DNA from: Spirochaetia bacterium
Lineage (GTDB): Bacteria; Spirochaetota; Spirochaetia; Treponematales; Breznakiellaceae
Assembly: GCA_026002045.1 (NCBI GenBank)
Contig: BOAV01000002.1
Location: 1-64,000 of the forward strand
Reading direction: 5' to 3'
Length of the DNA: 64,000 bases
The notes beneath the pieces are model-generated. The model did not search any database and was not told the DNA's origin. It worked only from the letters and a program-made list of their open reading frames with translations. Each line of letters begins with the position of its first letter. The stretch's first letter is position 1. Below are positions 62,714 to 64,000 of the stretch, one piece after another. A program made the translations under genes and the position numbers.

Positions 62714-62834
62714 CAGCGGCCGCCCCGCCCGGAGGCGGACCCTGAGTTCGCGGACCCGCAGACTTTGCGAACTTTGGTTCGCAAAGTCGAGGACGGGCGA
62801 ACGATGGGTTCGTCTCCGGGTGGGGCGGCCCCTG
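62714..62834. repeat. Fold-back repeat (e), variant arms with shared core
   Basis: Arms 62714-62742 and 62806-62834 are inverse complements at 25 of 29 positions, but they differ from the ends of repeats a-d. The core (62755-62800) contains ACTTTGCGAAC/GTTCGCAAAGT as a hairpin and matches the central part of repeat c in opposite orientation, including TCGAGGACGGGCGA and ACCCGCAGA. The 275-nt gap between the AKR and DRTGG genes has no other feature. Confidence 0.8.
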
Positions 62835-62900
62835 TTTGGTTAAAGTCCTTGAATATTTCGTTTAGTTGTTTTATATTAACCATAAGACATGGGGGAAATA

Positions 62901-63257
62901 ATGACCGTAGCAGAAACAGTCAAAATACTGGATGGACAGTTTTTTTCCGGCGAAGACAAGGCCGATTTGGAAATTGCCTCCGCCTGTGGGGCGGATCTGA
63001 TGAGCGATGTCATGGCCTTTGTAAAGGACCGGGTGCTTCTTCTGACCGGCCTTGTGAATCCCCAGGTTATACGAACTGCAGAACTGCTGGACATTCACGC
63101 CATTATGTTTGTACGGGGTAAGAGCCCCAGTCGGGACATGATCGACATGGCGGAAGAATCGGATATCATTCTGGGGGGAACCAAGCTCCCCATGTTCCTC
63201 GCCTGCGGCAAACTCTACGAAGCGGGACTTAAAGCCGGGGGCACCCGGCGCATCTAA
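62901..63257 (+). CDS. DRTGG domain protein
   Basis: The 118-residue soluble protein matches DRTGG domain families: 'VAETVKILDGQFFSGEDKAD' and 'CGADLMSDVMAFVKDRVLLL', then 'GLVNPQVIRTAELLDIHAIM' and 'SDIILGGTKLPMFLACGKLY'. In anaerobes these small proteins accompany [FeFe] hydrogenase or carbon-metabolism operons and may sense a nucleotide or metabolite. No hydrogenase gene is visible in the window, but the next gene runs off the edge. GGGGGAA precedes ATG at 62901. Confidence 0.85.
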   Translation: MTVAETVKILDGQFFSGEDKADLEIASACGADLMSDVMAFVKDRVLLLTGLVNPQVIRTAELLDIHAIMFVRGKSPSRDMIDMAEESDIILGGTKLPMFLACGKLYEAGLKAGGTRRI

Positions 63258-63267
63258 ACCAGGCGCT

Positions 63268-64000
63268 ATGGACGAGACAGAAGTAAATATTGAGGCTGTC
63301 GCGGATTGGCTTCTCAATGCGGAACCCATTAGCAAGCTTACAGGGGAAGAATTCAGAAAATCGTCAATTAATTTAATCACCCAAGTGGAAACCTACTTTA
63401 AAAGCGTTGGCGGCAGTGTAGAACGCCAAGAGATAGGAACTATAGAACTGGGGAGATCGGGGATAAAATCATCTATTGCCCATGGAATAGGCAGAAACAA
63501 GGCTATCGCCTTCAAGGCGGTCCCTGAAATTATTAAAAAGGGTAAAATCGTAGACCATCAAACAAACTGGAAAAATCGCGGGTATGACACCTATGTAATT
63601 AATGCCCCAATACAAATCGGAAATGAAGAATATATTGGAGAAGTTATAGTTAATCACTATGAAGCCAATGAAAACGGTTATTATTTACATGAGGTTGAAA
63701 TAAAGTCGAAGCTCCGCGATGCGTTCAAGACTGGACTGGATACCAGCGCATCGGAGGGAGCTTCTACTTTGATTATCGCTCAAAAGCTGAAGGAAGTCAA
63801 GCGAAACTCCAAACAGGCGCTGCGCCGGGAAATGAAGGCCCGGCTTGCATCGCTCCCCCCCGAACAGTTCCATGTTGAGGGGCTCAAGGCCGCCGCCCTC
63901 GTCCAAACTCTGCCTGTCTGGTCTCAATATACCAATATCCTGCTCTTCCTTTCAATGAAAAATGAAATTGACACCCAGCCCCTGCTGGAGGCCGCCTTTG
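63268..64000 (+). CDS. LPD3-like domain fused to 5-formyltetrahydrofolate cyclo-ligase (partial)
   Basis: An uninterrupted frame from ATG 63268 runs off the window. Residues ~1-165 carry 'ELGRSGIKSSIAHGIGRNKA', 'FKAVPEIIKKGKIVDHQTNW' and 'YLHEVEIKSKLRDAF', typical of LPD3/PBECR-like domains from phage polyvalent proteins. From ~180, 'NSKQALRREMKARLASLPPE' then 'NEIDTQPLLEAA' match the N-terminus of 5-formyltetrahydrofolate cyclo-ligase, which recycles 5-formyl-THF to 5,10-methenyl-THF. A TTG at 63769 with GGAGGGAG 8 nt upstream could start the cyclo-ligase alone. Thus it is either a true fusion or a domain gene merged upstream. It follows the DRTGG gene by 10 nt. The 63290-63700 stretch is AT-richer than its flanks. 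Confidence 0.75.
   Translation, partial: MDETEVNIEAVADWLLNAEPISKLTGEEFRKSSINLITQVETYFKSVGGSVERQEIGTIELGRSGIKSSIAHGIGRNKAIAFKAVPEIIKKGKIVDHQTNWKNRGYDTYVINAPIQIGNEEYIGEVIVNHYEANENGYYLHEVEIKSKLRDAFKTGLDTSASEGASTLIIAQKLKEVKRNSKQALRREMKARLASLPPEQFHVEGLKAAALVQTLPVWSQYTNILLFLSMKNEIDTQPLLEAAF

Overview
The window looks like a chromosomal segment of a host-associated spirochaete, most likely a termite-gut Treponema. This is inferred from the gene repertoire: single-copy DnaE/YggT/RecG, chorismate genes scattered among lipoproteins and TPR proteins, CUT1 and polar amino-acid ABC systems, many GGDEF proteins, and a DRTGG protein of the hydrogenase-associated type. No rRNA is present, so the genus is an inference. 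Most of the DNA is GC-rich, with genes packed tightly and often overlapping. Two stretches are clearly more AT-rich and carry mobile or defence genes.

Region 1 (1-7732) is an integrated element. A tyrosine recombinase lies just downstream of the 3' end of tRNA-Gln(CTG). It is followed by a minus-strand run: repeat protein, AAA+ ATPase, ParA, ParB and two small unknowns. Further left are a frameshifted ridA, a DUF3781 gene, and a methyltransferase cut short by an IS200/IS605-type insertion whose left end and transposase start are visible. Region 2 (7.8-17.6 kb) is carbohydrate metabolism: apt, a two-domain glycosyltransferase with a GH130 enzyme, and a convergent sugar ABC transporter with a GH9-like hydrolase. 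Region 3 (17.6-25.8 kb) holds envelope and unknown large proteins, tRNA-Met and a Gfo/Idh oxidoreductase. Region 4 (25.8-27.5 kb) is a cluster of fold-back repeats around a DUF4160-DUF2442 chimera and a RelE-type toxin-antitoxin pair.

Region 5 (27.5-43.8 kb) is core chromosome: a glycerate kinase/GDPD/MurJ operon, a DNA-repair-type radical SAM protein, aroC, aroA, aroK, a lactate permease coupled to a GGDEF protein, an orphan solute-binding protein, a large TPR protein and a PrsW-like protease. Region 6 (43.9-50.05 kb), next to the initiator tRNA, is a defence island: a single-chain restriction-modification enzyme, an OLD-like ATPase/TOPRIM nuclease, and a toxin-antitoxin pair with a truncated MazF. 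Region 7 (50.08-62.6 kb) contains recG-yggT-dnaE, an amino-acid ABC operon, a GGDEF/unknown pair and an aldo-keto reductase. Region 8 (62.6-64 kb) has another fold-back repeat, a DRTGG protein and an open frame that joins a phage-type domain to a 5-formyltetrahydrofolate cyclo-ligase.

The most unusual observations are these: (i) two LPD3/PBECR-like (BECR-fold, phage polyvalent-protein) domains embedded in unrelated hosts, one inserted in the restriction enzyme and one at the head of the cyclo-ligase; (ii) a modular family of fold-back repeats; (iii) an iterated 11-bp palindrome, CAGTANTACTG, found inside unrelated genes; (iv) an identical 14-bp leader exactly 5 nt before two start codons in the integrated element, with a near copy at the defence island; and (v) a tandemly duplicated OB domain in DnaE.
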